DNA of 64,000 bases. Origin: Drosophila miranda. Its lineage: Eukaryota; Arthropoda; Insecta; Diptera; Drosophilidae. Below the pieces are notes generated by a model. The model was given only the letters and a program-made list of their open reading frames with translations, was not told where the DNA came from and did no database searches. The stretch lies in NCBI RefSeq assembly GCF_003369915.1, contig NC_046674.1, positions 31,375,657 to 31,439,656 of the forward strand, given 5' to 3'. Below are positions 38,174 through 49,032 of the stretch, one piece after another. Position 1 is the stretch's first letter. Every line of letters begins with the position of its first letter. The translations under genes were made by a program, and so were the position numbers.

Positions 38174-39290
38174 CATATGTATGTATATATGTATACGAGT
38201 ACGTGCGAGTATACCGTCTATACGATTACAATATGCTAGTGCGAGTATGTGCATTTTTGGCAGGGTGGCATCGATTTTGGAAAACCTGATTATCGGAATT
38301 CGTGTGTATATCTTTTTGGTGTGCCCCTTCGGACGCTAGAATTTTTAATTAATCAATTGTTGGGCTGATATGATAAGTGCTCGCGAGTGCTCTACTGAGC
38401 AACAGCCATGCGAGTATGTAAAGAGCCAAGAATAGCCAACAACGCGCTGATCATTTCATCAGGTGCTATATTCTGAGCTATCTGAGTTTCAAGCGAGCCT
38501 TCATTGGGCTTATCGTCTATCGACGGGATTGGTATATTTTCCCTGACTCATTTTTGTAGATTTTCAGTTTTTCCCGTTCGTGTCGTTTATCAATCTATAT
38601 CTGCTTAGGGCTTAGCCTTCAAATGAGAATGGTTTTTGTAGTTGTCGGTTTTGCATGATAAGCTGTCTCTATCAATCAGCCATTGACTTATGTCGATGGC
38701 CTCTCGAGGCTCTAGGGCTTAAGTGTACATTGAGTAAAAGATTAATTGACTTTAAACGATCTATTAACGAATCCGAGCACTCTACAATGTATCGGGGAGA
38801 TTAGATGTATCGGGGACTAAGAAGAATCTGTATAACGATACTAGCACTTACTTACGTACATATGTACATAGGTACATGTATCATTTTTTCCCTTATACGC
38901 GACAAAATAATTTCCCAACACTGCAAATTGTGCCTTTCACAGCACTGTCCGTTGTACTGTCAAGCCCAAGCTTTCTGAAAAAAAAACCAATGCCAATCAA
39001 AATGTATGGTTTCTTTCTATTATTTATATTGTTTCGGTGTCGGTTTTTGTTTTTTGTTTTCTTTGATCTTCTTTGAAAGTGGGTCAGCCAAAGCCAAAGC
39101 CAAGCCACAGTCAAACAGTCCAACAGCAAATACTATGCTGTAAAGCTTTAAAGCTGCGAGCCAACTCTAGGCAGGTTTGATCTTCTCCTAAGCCAGACGC
39201 CAGACGATGTGTGAATAAACCCATAGATAAGTCAAGTGCGCTACCCCTCAACTCGGGCATCGCATTATTGACACAACTGCTGTGGCCTGA

Positions 39291-39343
39291 CAGTGTGACT
39301 GTGACTGTGACTGTAACTGTAACTGTAACTGTAACTGTAACTG
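39291..39343. repeat. Hexamer array (CTGTGA/CTGTAA)n
   Basis: About eight units. The first are ACTGTG and the rest ACTGTA, a clean switch between two unit variants. Confidence 0.85.
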
Positions 39344-40699
39344 CAGCCGTAACTCTGGCAGGGACTGTCAATGTTTTTGGTTTTACTGTGAGCACTTCTT
39401 TTTCGATATGTCGATGGAAATCCTAGAGACAATTCCATCCGTCATTCTTCATTAGCGGCTGTCATTTGAGTCTCGAGTGGTGCGGGCAATAGCCAAATTT
39501 TTAATAATATTATCCCCGCGCACACCCCACCGCACACAGCACTCAACCACTCGGCTCGCTTTAGTCATAGACACTTGCGGGTTTGGTATACTTCTTGGGC
39601 TATCTAGAACGACATTTGAGTATTCCGGAATTTTCTGAGAAAGCCAAAAATGTACCACAATTAAAACCATAAAAGAATCAAAGCGGACGTAAGGAAAAAT
39701 CCCTGAGCCCCAACCATCTCTTTTTCCGCGTAACTCTGCCTAATCATTGTCCAATATTTACGAACGGTAGCTCTCCGCCAAAATCACAGTTCACATAATC
39801 ACGCGCTAATAACTGCGATAAGGTGGCCATAAGACTCACGCCGCCTCTCTGCCACCCCGCCATCGATCGCGCCCCGATCATCGATAGGATGAGCCACATG
39901 GAGCACTCCACCGCCTCCGCATCTGCCCTTCGCCTCTGGTTTCGATTGCCCCGGACTGCCGCGGCCCGTGCGCGGTTATTAATTAGAATTTATGGTCTGG
40001 CAATAGCCGGGCCCATATACAGACAATAAATAGCAATTGTATATGTTGTTGGCCTGTCCAATCTAATCGCCGAGACACGAAACGCACAACTCTTCACAAT
40101 CGGCCAGGCCAACTTGACCGCTGAAGAGCCGCCTCGCGACAGGAGCGGTCTAGCGAGACTCCATTGCTGCTATGCTCGTATCTGTATCGCTTGGTCTCAG
40201 ACAGCAAACAGAAGACCCGTAGGAACCCTCAATTTGGGATATTTCCTGTCCCAGAACAAATGTGGAAGCAATAAGAAATCTAAATTGTACCCAAAATCAA
40301 CAGTGTCAAGCTCGAACTCGAACTCGTAGCCCTCGTGAAATTCATTAGGTGTTTTTTTCTTTTTTAAATACACCGTCTTGAACCGCTCCTGATGAAGCCG
40401 CCAAACGACAGTGGACACCAGACACACGCCCCATCGCCGATCCACAATCGGCAATCGACAATCGACGAACGCCCATTGAGGATCGTTCATCGATCATCGA
40501 AAATCGGATATTTCAAAGCGATCCGCATCGGCCAGAGCAGAGCTGCCAACGCAGCAACACCTGCCGTCACATCAGCTGGCTCTTCCTCTTCTGGCTATCT
40601 ATCTTAGAACTGACCAAGCAAATCACGACTAACCAACCGAAAAATCAGCGCGCCAGCAGCTACTCCGCCTGCTGCCTCCTCTGCTCCCCACCGCTGCTC

Positions 40700-41260
40700 C
40701 CTGCCTCTATCTCTGTCCGATTATTTACAGTTAGCTCCGTCCAGGCGATAACCTTGCCCGTATATATCTTGGTGAGCTCTTGGACCGCCAACTACGATTA
40801 CCACGACAAAACGACAGCGACGCTGGCTGTGCCGCCGACGCTGGCAGCGACGCCTGCCACTAATCACTCCAATTAGCTAGAAAGTGCTTTTCGTTTAAAA
40901 TTCGCACGTTGTCGCATTTTCTTGGCATTGTACTACTAGGCTCTGAGACAGCCACTTGGCCTGTCCAGAAAAGTTGTTGTCAGTTGTGTTTAGTTTTCTT
41001 CAATTCGAGCCGTATCCAAGGGGAACCCATTTTTTTCGAGCATACTGTGTGAGTGACTGATTGTGACGATCCTACGACCGAAAACCAACTAAACTAAAAC
41101 TCTCAAATTCAATTTAATTCAAATCAAAATCCTTCAAAACCGCAAAAAGCTAAAGTAAAGCCAAGTACCAGGCCACGAAATACATAAGTATCAAAGGTAC
41201 AACGAGATCTACTGAAATTCGAATGCATGGCATACTCAATACAGGCCAAATGCAATAATA
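40700..41260 (+). other. Possible promoter-proximal/leader region
   Basis: The sequence 40960-41180 has the character of a fly 5' leader: an initiator-like GTTGTCAGTTGTG at about 40977 and then A/C-rich, CAAAAT-rich sequence. There is no clear donor. It could be another first exon of the UNC93-like gene. The evidence is weak. Confidence 0.2.
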
Positions 41261-41944
41261 TTGAAATGAAAACAAGAGAAAAATCAGAACCTTCTACGCG
41301 TACCCTACACTGAAGTGAAATGTGACGAACTGTCTTTTTTTTTTAAGTACGATTATAATTATGTATGTAGTTTTGTCTGCAAAATCAAAATCTTAATCAG
41401 AGATTCCATAGACAATTTTCAGTCCATTTCCATACTATGCAAAAAGTTCGAAAAAGTTTTTTCAAAATTCCCAATTCATATGCATATTTGATGAGAAAGT
41501 TTTTGTGTAATACCATTTTAGGACGTACAGTTTCAACGAAAATCTTTGGGAGGCCAAAACATACATATGTACATACATATTATATATTTTGTATATTTTA
41601 CACCCCAAATTCACAACGAAATCAGCCAAAATTTAACATCAGCTCCATTCCAGCTGAGAAAGAGTATCGGCCCCATGTACTATGTGGCTCCAGTCGATTT
41701 CATTTCTCTGTTATAAATAATTACGGCACTAAGAAGGCAGCTTGGGTGAAGGGCCCAAGTCCAAGCCCAAGTGTAAGCCCAAGCCGTGGCCAAAGAAAAG
41801 AAACAAAAACGCCATGAAGCGAAACAAAACCAAACCCATAATCAAAATCAAAAACAAAAATACAGTCAAACGCAAAACAAAACTTTTGGGTCGAGCCCAT
41901 TTGTAGGCCACTTAAGGCCCGATCTATACACAGAGAAGATAATA

Positions 41945-41988
41945 CCGATACGATACGATACGATCCGATCCGATCCGATCCGATCGTA
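41945..41988. repeat. Pentamer array GATAC/GATCC
   Basis: Three CGATA units followed by four CGATC units in tandem. Confidence 0.8.
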
Positions 41989-42599
41989 CATAAGAAACTC
42001 ATTTCGAAACGGACTGAAACAAAAAGAAAGGCAAATGTAGCAATGATGTTGCAGCTACGAGTGTATGTACATATGTATGTGCAATGTACATACATATAAG
42101 AGCGTACATACAGATGTACTCGCTTCAATACTGAGGACTGTGATGACTACTCCGATGGGATATTTCGCTAGAATAATAATTGAAACTGAAATTGCTTTTT
42201 TGTGTGTTTGTATTTTATTCTTAATGACGTTTGGCGCGTGTTGCCTTTATAAAAAGTCCACTCACACGCAGCAGCCATAAAAATCTTTGGCTCAAACGTA
42301 GAAAACCAATTGCTCAAACCAATTTCGGGGACCGAATTCATCTGGCAATTGGCAGTATCTCTACACCATATAGATATTCATAGCCATATGAATATACTCG
42401 TATATTGTACATATGTATCTACATTATTATTTATATAACGTTTGTCGGCATTTTCGGTTTGATGCCTGCAATCAGATGTTACGAGTATCTGCAATCAGTG
42501 AAAGCTAAGAAAAAGCTTAACGCTAAGGGTAAATGCGCGCACGTGCTGGCTAAATACTATTCTGTGCACTACAATAGGTTGTTCTACCTGGAGGGCCCT

Positions 42600-42635
42600 A
42601 TGCTTGGACTTGGGCTTGGTCTTGGTCTTGGGCCA
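42600..42635. repeat. GGGCTT/GGTCTT hexamer array
   Basis: GGACTTGGGCTTGGTCTTGG and continuation, about six hexamer units. Confidence 0.75.
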
Positions 42636-42675
42636 GCTACTGGGCTTAGGATACGTAATTATTGGATTATTGCAT

Positions 42676-42750
42676 TGGAAGCGTGGAAGTTCGTAGAAGT
42701 TCGCGGAAGTTCGTGGACGTTCGTGGATGTTCGTGGAAGTTCGTGGAGCT
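42676..42750. repeat. 12-nt minisatellite based on GTTCGTGGAAGT
   Basis: About six units of (G)AAGTTCGTGG(A) with substitutions (AAGTTCGTAG, ACGTTCGTGG, ATGTTCGTGG). 12 is a multiple of 3, so it keeps a frame open (VRRSSRKFVDVRG), but no gene context supports coding. Confidence 0.8.
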
Positions 42751-43275
42751 GATGCTGACGTCAGACTCCGGCCGTTTGTCGTCTGTCGGCGGTAGCAGGT
42801 TCTTTATGAATTACGGGTATATTAATAACGAGTATGGCCGGGTTCTTTGTGATTTATGCTTTCGGTTTGTGGATTGTTTATTCACACGCTGCTTAAAACC
42901 CCACAAAACGTAAACTACGCCGCAATCCGACGCAATGTGCTATGGCCAATAATTCAGTCGCGTGTAGCGGGCTTTGAGAACCGAGCTTACACTTTAGCTT
43001 TCCCGTTAAGGAGGAAGCGTAACAGATACTGGCTCGCTCGATCGCTGTTCGAGAAGCGGTTGAGTAACCCCTCTGCCGAGGGTGTTCACGGTTATGTGAA
43101 AGTCGGAGCCCAGCCGCAGTTCATGCTTATGTAACAAGCACTCTGATATTTTAGAGGCTTTGACATATGTGTGTGCAATAGGTACATAACTGATAAGTAG
43201 GAACGCATCTAACGGCAATGATTCATAGGGTGGCAGAAAGAGAACAGGTCAGAATTTACTCAATTCCACAAACTT

Positions 43276-44277
43276 TTAGACAATTTCGGGATAACAATCA
43301 GTGGAAATGGCGCCCGGAAATGCATTGTCTGTTGTAATCTCTGGTCCGGTGGGCATGGCCTGCATTTTCTTCTTAAAAAATGCATCCAACAACATCCCAT
43401 GGCTGTAGACCACATCGCCAGGCTTATTATATTTGAAGCAATTGTAGATGATGAGCATAAAGTCGGACATCGCATCGCCGACATGGTGGTAGAAGTTGTT
43501 CTCCACTCTATTTATGATGGTGCCGATGTCCATGGGCTTCATGACGACCTCGTAGTATTTTGGCACCCCAAGAACCACCGTGTCCACCGGTCGCATAAAC
43601 TCCGCGCAGAAATCCAGCTTGCACGCCTCGTCAAGTACAGATTTCTTAAAGAAGTCCAACTTGTTTGTGTACTTGCCCAAGTTCATGGGCTCTGGCCCCA
43701 CCTCGGGCTGCACACAAGTCGGCGGAGGATTCTCCTTGCCCGTCGGAGGCTGGAGCTGAACATAACGGAGTGGACTCAGCCGAATAAAACAGAATAAAAC
43801 ATGAAGTCATCGTCTTACCATCTGCCCCGTCTTGACTGGCGGGATCGACATCGTGCATCTCAGCATCTTGCGATCATCGTCGTACGGATACTCGACTCCC
43901 TTGGGGATGGCCTTCAATTGCTTCATGAAATAGTCTTCCAACAACTGGCCACGCTCATAGATTACACTTCCAGGTCGATTGTACTTGAAGCAGTTGTGAA
44001 TAATCAGCATAAAGTCAGACACCACCTCTCCCACGTGATGGTAGAATTTATTGTTCAATCGCTTGATGATGGTTCCTATGTCCATGGGCTGACCAATGAT
44101 AGCGTAGTATTCTGGTGCCCCAAGTAGTTCCGAGTCTACAGGCCTCAAAAAATCTGCAGCGAAGGTCTTCCCGCACAATTCAATAAGAACATTTGTGCTC
44201 ATGAAATGCATCTTATTTGTGTATTGGCCGAAATGCGAAGGTTGAGGATGCACCTCTGGCTGCACATATGTCTCCAT
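43276..44277 (-). CDS. Two-bromodomain protein, BET/tBRD-like
   Basis: Two exons: 44277-43819 and 43755-43276, with a 63 nt intron (donor GTAAGACG, acceptor ATGTTCAG), phase 0; about 312 residues. Each half carries one bromodomain with BET-type signatures: RPVDxxxLGxPxYY, PMDIGTIIxR, FYHHVG, SDFMLII and NCFKYNxPG. The acetyl-lysine-binding Asn (in KYN) and the YY pair are kept in both, but the WPF shelf is ADF in the first and AEF in the second. There is no ET domain or long tail, unlike fs(1)h/BRD4. The closest known fly proteins are the testis-specific bromodomain proteins tBRD-1/-2/-3, which act in spermatocyte transcription, but orthology is not shown. The ATG at 44277 is the first in frame; an open frame continues upstream (ALAQDLGDCKVKLQ), so a 5' coding exon is possible. 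A second acceptor 6 nt downstream (CTCCAG) would drop two residues. Confidence 0.8.
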
Positions 44278-45843
44278 CTGTAGCTTGACCTTACAATCAC
44301 CTAAGTCCTGGGCAAGAGCCTGTAGATGGGGACGGAGACGGGGACATTGTTGAATGAAGCAACACACAGTCTAAAATAGTCTTAACATTACCATCGTCCT
44401 AGTCTTGTTTAGTATTGAGTACTAATTAGCTTAAAGTGCGACTACTTAGTTCTCACTGACAGTTGAATCCTGTGTGGCTCCACTGGATATTTCCAGAACT
44501 GATTTCAATATTGCCAAGATTTTTTTACAGCGAATCTATTCCACCACTGCCTATGGGAAATGCACAACTGTTACACTGCTCGGTGTTAGCTAATTCATTT
44601 ACAAATTAATTTTGCTAAAAATGCAAATTGCTTACACAAGCAACCAAGAACGTTTTCATTGTGGATTCCAGCGCAGTTAACTATCCAAGTCACAGCTTAC
44701 GTTTACCAACACTGGTAACCACTCAGTTGACGTTGATCAACACTGAGTGGAAAATAAAAACAGTCCGAGTGTTTCAAAGCGAACTAAGTAAATCACTAGC
44801 CAAGTCACAGTCAGTATTATCTGTCCATTTGCGCATCTTCTACCTCGTTTTCTCACTCTTCTTGATTGGGGCTTTTCGATGCTATGCATAAATGAATATT
44901 AATTTTCGGGTATTGGTATTGTAAAAAGAAACTCCGCGGCGATGGTCATCAGCGACATGATTATATTCGTACATACATAAGTCATAAATGTTGTAAATTC
45001 TTTTTTATTCTTTTTTAGTATTCATTTTATTATAATCATTATGGGAATCTCCGATGCCAATGTCTGACCATAAAAAATTTTACCCAATTTTGTTTTTGTG
45101 TTTTTTTTGTTGTTTTTTTTTTGTTGTTGTTGCTGTGTTTGCTGTGCTGGACACGAGGTTTCTCTTGGGTGTTGTGTGTTGTCGCTTCAGTTGAGGGGCC
45201 CGGATAATGGTCGAGTGCCGCCTAATTTTCAATTAATTGGACATGAACTTGAACTACAGTGGGGGTTTGGGAGTATGGGAGCGGGTGTGGGTATGGGTAT
45301 CCCGGAGACTATTAAGAATATGGCAATTAGACAATGGCAAAGCTTGTAGCCAATGGGAACCGATGGGAACATAATCCCAGGCAAACACACGAGGCCAGAA
45401 GACTCCCCAGCTCTGCTCAGGCAGAATGCCTCTGAATCTCATTCGGACAAAGCAAACAGATAGATATTCGTTTGTATAAGTCAGCGTCAGCGCCGTCAGT
45501 GTTCGGTCGGTCCGTAGTCACTTTCAACAGTCCCATCCATTTGTCTACGACAATTATGGCCGACAATTATGGACTGGGGCTGGGCAATTTCGCAAACGAA
45601 ACCCTTTCTGCTGTTGCTTGCTCGTATTGTTATTATCATTATCATTATTATTATTGGTATTGTTATTACCGCTGTGAAGCTTACAAACATACATATGTAC
45701 ATAATATATGTATACGAGTATATACACATAACATATATAACGTACCGATCGTTTTCCCTCTCAGTTCACGATCTCTCAGATCTGCAAATAGGTTTATAAT
45801 CATGTAATTGCCTAACTCTTTCCTTTTGTTTTTTGTCTTGCAG
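44278..45843. other. Spacer between the bromodomain gene and the UNC93-like gene
   Basis: It contains the presumed promoter/5' leader of the minus-strand bromodomain gene and, on the plus strand, T-rich and TTATTATCATT repeats (45630-45665). The pyrimidine tract and acceptor TTTTGTCTTGCAG at 45831-45843 belong to the UNC93-like gene. A GTCAGTGTTCGG initiator-like word lies at about 45495. No additional gene was found. Confidence 0.4.
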
Positions 45844-45934
45844 AACACTCTTCCCTTTGGTTAATTGATTAACCAGGTCCCCCCGAACAGAGCACACTCG
45901 AAAAAGGGAACGGAGAACATAGAAATCCAGCAAG

Positions 45935-48900
45935 ATGACTGGTTTTACCAACGGCGGATTCGAGAACGATGAGCCCGTCAAGGTGAGTCTTTCGTATTGC
46001 TTTCTGGTCGGCCTGGTCCCAGTAAATCTTAATGAGTTCTGAGCTCTGAGTTCTTCCTTGAATGCCAGCTGTTCTTTGTTATTGGTGCACGTCAATGTTA
46101 ACGTACGCAATATGAAATCACCGGCTCCCTCAAAGACTTTAACTCGAAGAAAGATCAAACAAATCGCACACTTTAATTCAAACTGATTGCTTTGTTGGCT
46201 GCATTTAAATTGTAATTCCCACCATTCGGTGTTCATTTAAATTTCGAAGGATAGCCAGCCACTACCGAACTGTTTCTTAATCGGTGTTATTATAACAGAG
46301 CTACATTTATAAACGGTAAATTGGGTTCTTAGACCCAAGACCTGTTAGCATAAGGAAATTCTGTCTTCAAATTTTCATTCAAATATCCACAGTAGTTGTC
46401 CAGTTTTCTAAGACCAATTAACGATAAATGGTTTTATATTTCAGTGTGTTCGAGGCACATTTGTAATAACACCATACAAATATATCGTCAAACGAGGGGG
46501 AACGTTGTGAGTTGCTGCGGACACCGCAACTCTACAGTTATACCCGATACTTATTCAGTATGGCTCTCCTCCGGCAGACGCCGCTAATATTAAACGACAC
46601 GACAAAGAGTGCGTGCGAGAGAGACAGAAAATCAGTCTGAGCGTGACGTCGGGCGCTGCGTAGCCACTGAAAATTTATTTGTTCCTTTTGGCTATAAAAA
46701 TGATCTGATCTGATCCAGATTCAGCAATCTGATAGATATGGTCATTATCTATGATTCTGCGTTTTTAGTTTTCTCGAATGTACAATATTGTGGATGCAAC
46801 AGATTTTCGTTTTTTGTGTGGGCGGAAGGAGGTGGGGCGAAATTTTCAGATATACGTTTTATAGTGAGATCTAACAGGAGTGCGGATACTAAATTTGGTT
46901 ACTCTAGCGTTAACAGTCTCTGAGATTTGTGGATGCCCCAGATTTTCGTCCTTTGCGGGGGCGGAAGGGGGTGTGGCGAAATTTGGACACAAAACGGTCA
47001 AGGTCCGATATCACAGAAGTGTGGATACCAAATTTGGTTGCTCTGGCTCTTATAGGTTCTGAGATCCTTGAACTCATATTTTGCAATTGGCAAAACCGAC
47101 CATGAAACCTGTGTGTTAGAGAGAGACAGAGGGAGAAAGAATAAAATTGTTTTCTTGATTCTGGCTATAATAATTATACGATCTGGTTCAGATTTTGCAC
47201 TCTAAAAGATATAGTCATCTTCTACGATTCTGCGTTTTTGGTTTTCTCGTATCGTCGAAATTGTGGATGCCACAAGTTTGGAAACTTTCTTGTAGCAGTG
47301 ACATATCACAGAAGTCTGGATCCAAAACATCGTTGCTCTAGCTCTTATAGTCTTTGAGCACTAGGCGCTGAAGGGGACGGACAGACGGACAGACGGACGG
47401 ACGGACGGACGGACAGACGGACAGACAGACATGGCTCAATCGACTCGGCTATTGATGCTGATCAAGAATATATATACTTTATGGGGTCGGAAACGATTCC
47501 TTCTGGACGTTACACACATCCACTTTTACCACAAATCTAATATACCCCAATACTCATTTTGAGTATCGGGTATAAAAATCATCGGGAATTCCCCAGTTCG
47601 CATAGAACATGGGCCATGGGCAACATTTTAGAGCCATTGAATATACCATAAAACGCTGCCATTTTTAAATTGTTGTCACATTCTCACATATTCGTTGTTT
47701 TTTTTTTCTTTTGTCATTCGCTCATGCGTGGATAACGCCAGGCCGCTCTGATGTTGATTTTAGTCTACATATGTATGTAATCGTGTAGCATGTGGCTTAT
47801 GCTACCTGGCACATAAGTATGTACATACATACATATGTAGATGCGGTGGTGCTTATGAGCTGGATTACACTTATCGAGTGTCTGTCTGGGTCGTATGCTT
47901 TGTGTTGTGTTGTGTCGCATTGTATTGTATTGGGCAGTGTTGTATGGGGCAGTGTTAATGACTCTGTTTGCCTTCGCCAAAGAAATCATGTTTTATAATG
48001 AAACGCGTCGGATTATTCATTATGGCCCAGATGAGAAGGAAGTAAGACTATCGTATCCAATGAGCCGGGCCGGGCTGAGGCGAGCCGCAGATGGAGATGG
48101 AGATGAAGGTGCAGATGATGCTCGAGATGCTAATGATCAGTCAACCACTCCTTGGATTTTAATGAGGCGAAATAAATTTCACCTCAAGAAACCGAAAACC
48201 GAAAACCAAAAGCCTAAATCTGAAAACCGAACCAGCGCAAGAAGCAGAAAAGAAATGTGACAGCAGAAAGAGCTTAACACGCTCTCACACAGGCACGCCT
48301 GTATATAAATACACATATGCACGTTTACATATGTATGCTCTTGTGTTCGTGTCTGAATAGGGCTGCCAACTCATCCGTGCGAGTGCTGCCAACTAATTCC
48401 TAAGACATTTGGCAATCGACGGCTCGAACAAAAACTAAATCCATTTGCACAAAACCGATTGCACAATTAAGCCACTGACGAGGTTTCATAATAAAATATT
48501 GCCAATTTACAATGATCCGAGACCACGCCACGCACCTCCCTGCGCCAGCCCACACTACACCACACTACACCACACCACACCACACAACACCACATAACCC
48601 CAATCCACCCTCACCTCACCTCCACTCATACTGTAGTAATCAGTTCTAAAAAACAAAAACCCGTTTTCCTCGTTGTGGTCAAGACACAGAACGACTGCTG
48701 CGGTTGCGGTTGTGATTGTGGTTGTTACTGTCGGAGAACGTCCAGCAGAGAGCGAATTTATGTAAAAAAAAAACCCACAACAAGAGGCATGTAAAGGCTT
48801 GCTGGGAGTGGCATAAGGACAGTCCCATGGGAAGGGGCAGGGGCAGGGAAAGTGACAGAGGCAGCACGAAACGTGCCGCTTTTCAAAATAAAACGAAATC

Positions 48901-49000
48901 TCGTGCTCCAAACGCGCGTGCGCAGCATGTTGCACACAGTAGGTCGCTGGCAGCATGCTGCCGATCGCCAGTGTAGACCGCCTCTAGGCGCACTCACTCT

Positions 49001-49032
<32 letters not shown>

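Larger units (their letters stand above)
30270..40700. other. Long non-coding stretch rich in simple repeats
   Basis: No supported gene was found. Visible are hexamer and dinucleotide arrays, listed separately, and ATAATG/ATGATG repeats (33467-33497). TACATATGTA-type tracts occur at 30765, 35230, 36455, 37900, 38865, and a CCATCCGCCC array at 36890-36930. Frames in this region are low-complexity shadows. It may be intergenic or a long 5' intron. Confidence 0.4.

Noticed and set aside
42856..43134. Plus-strand frame of 92 codons next to the bromodomain gene
   Set aside because: No ATG context, no domain, and no matching splice structure.
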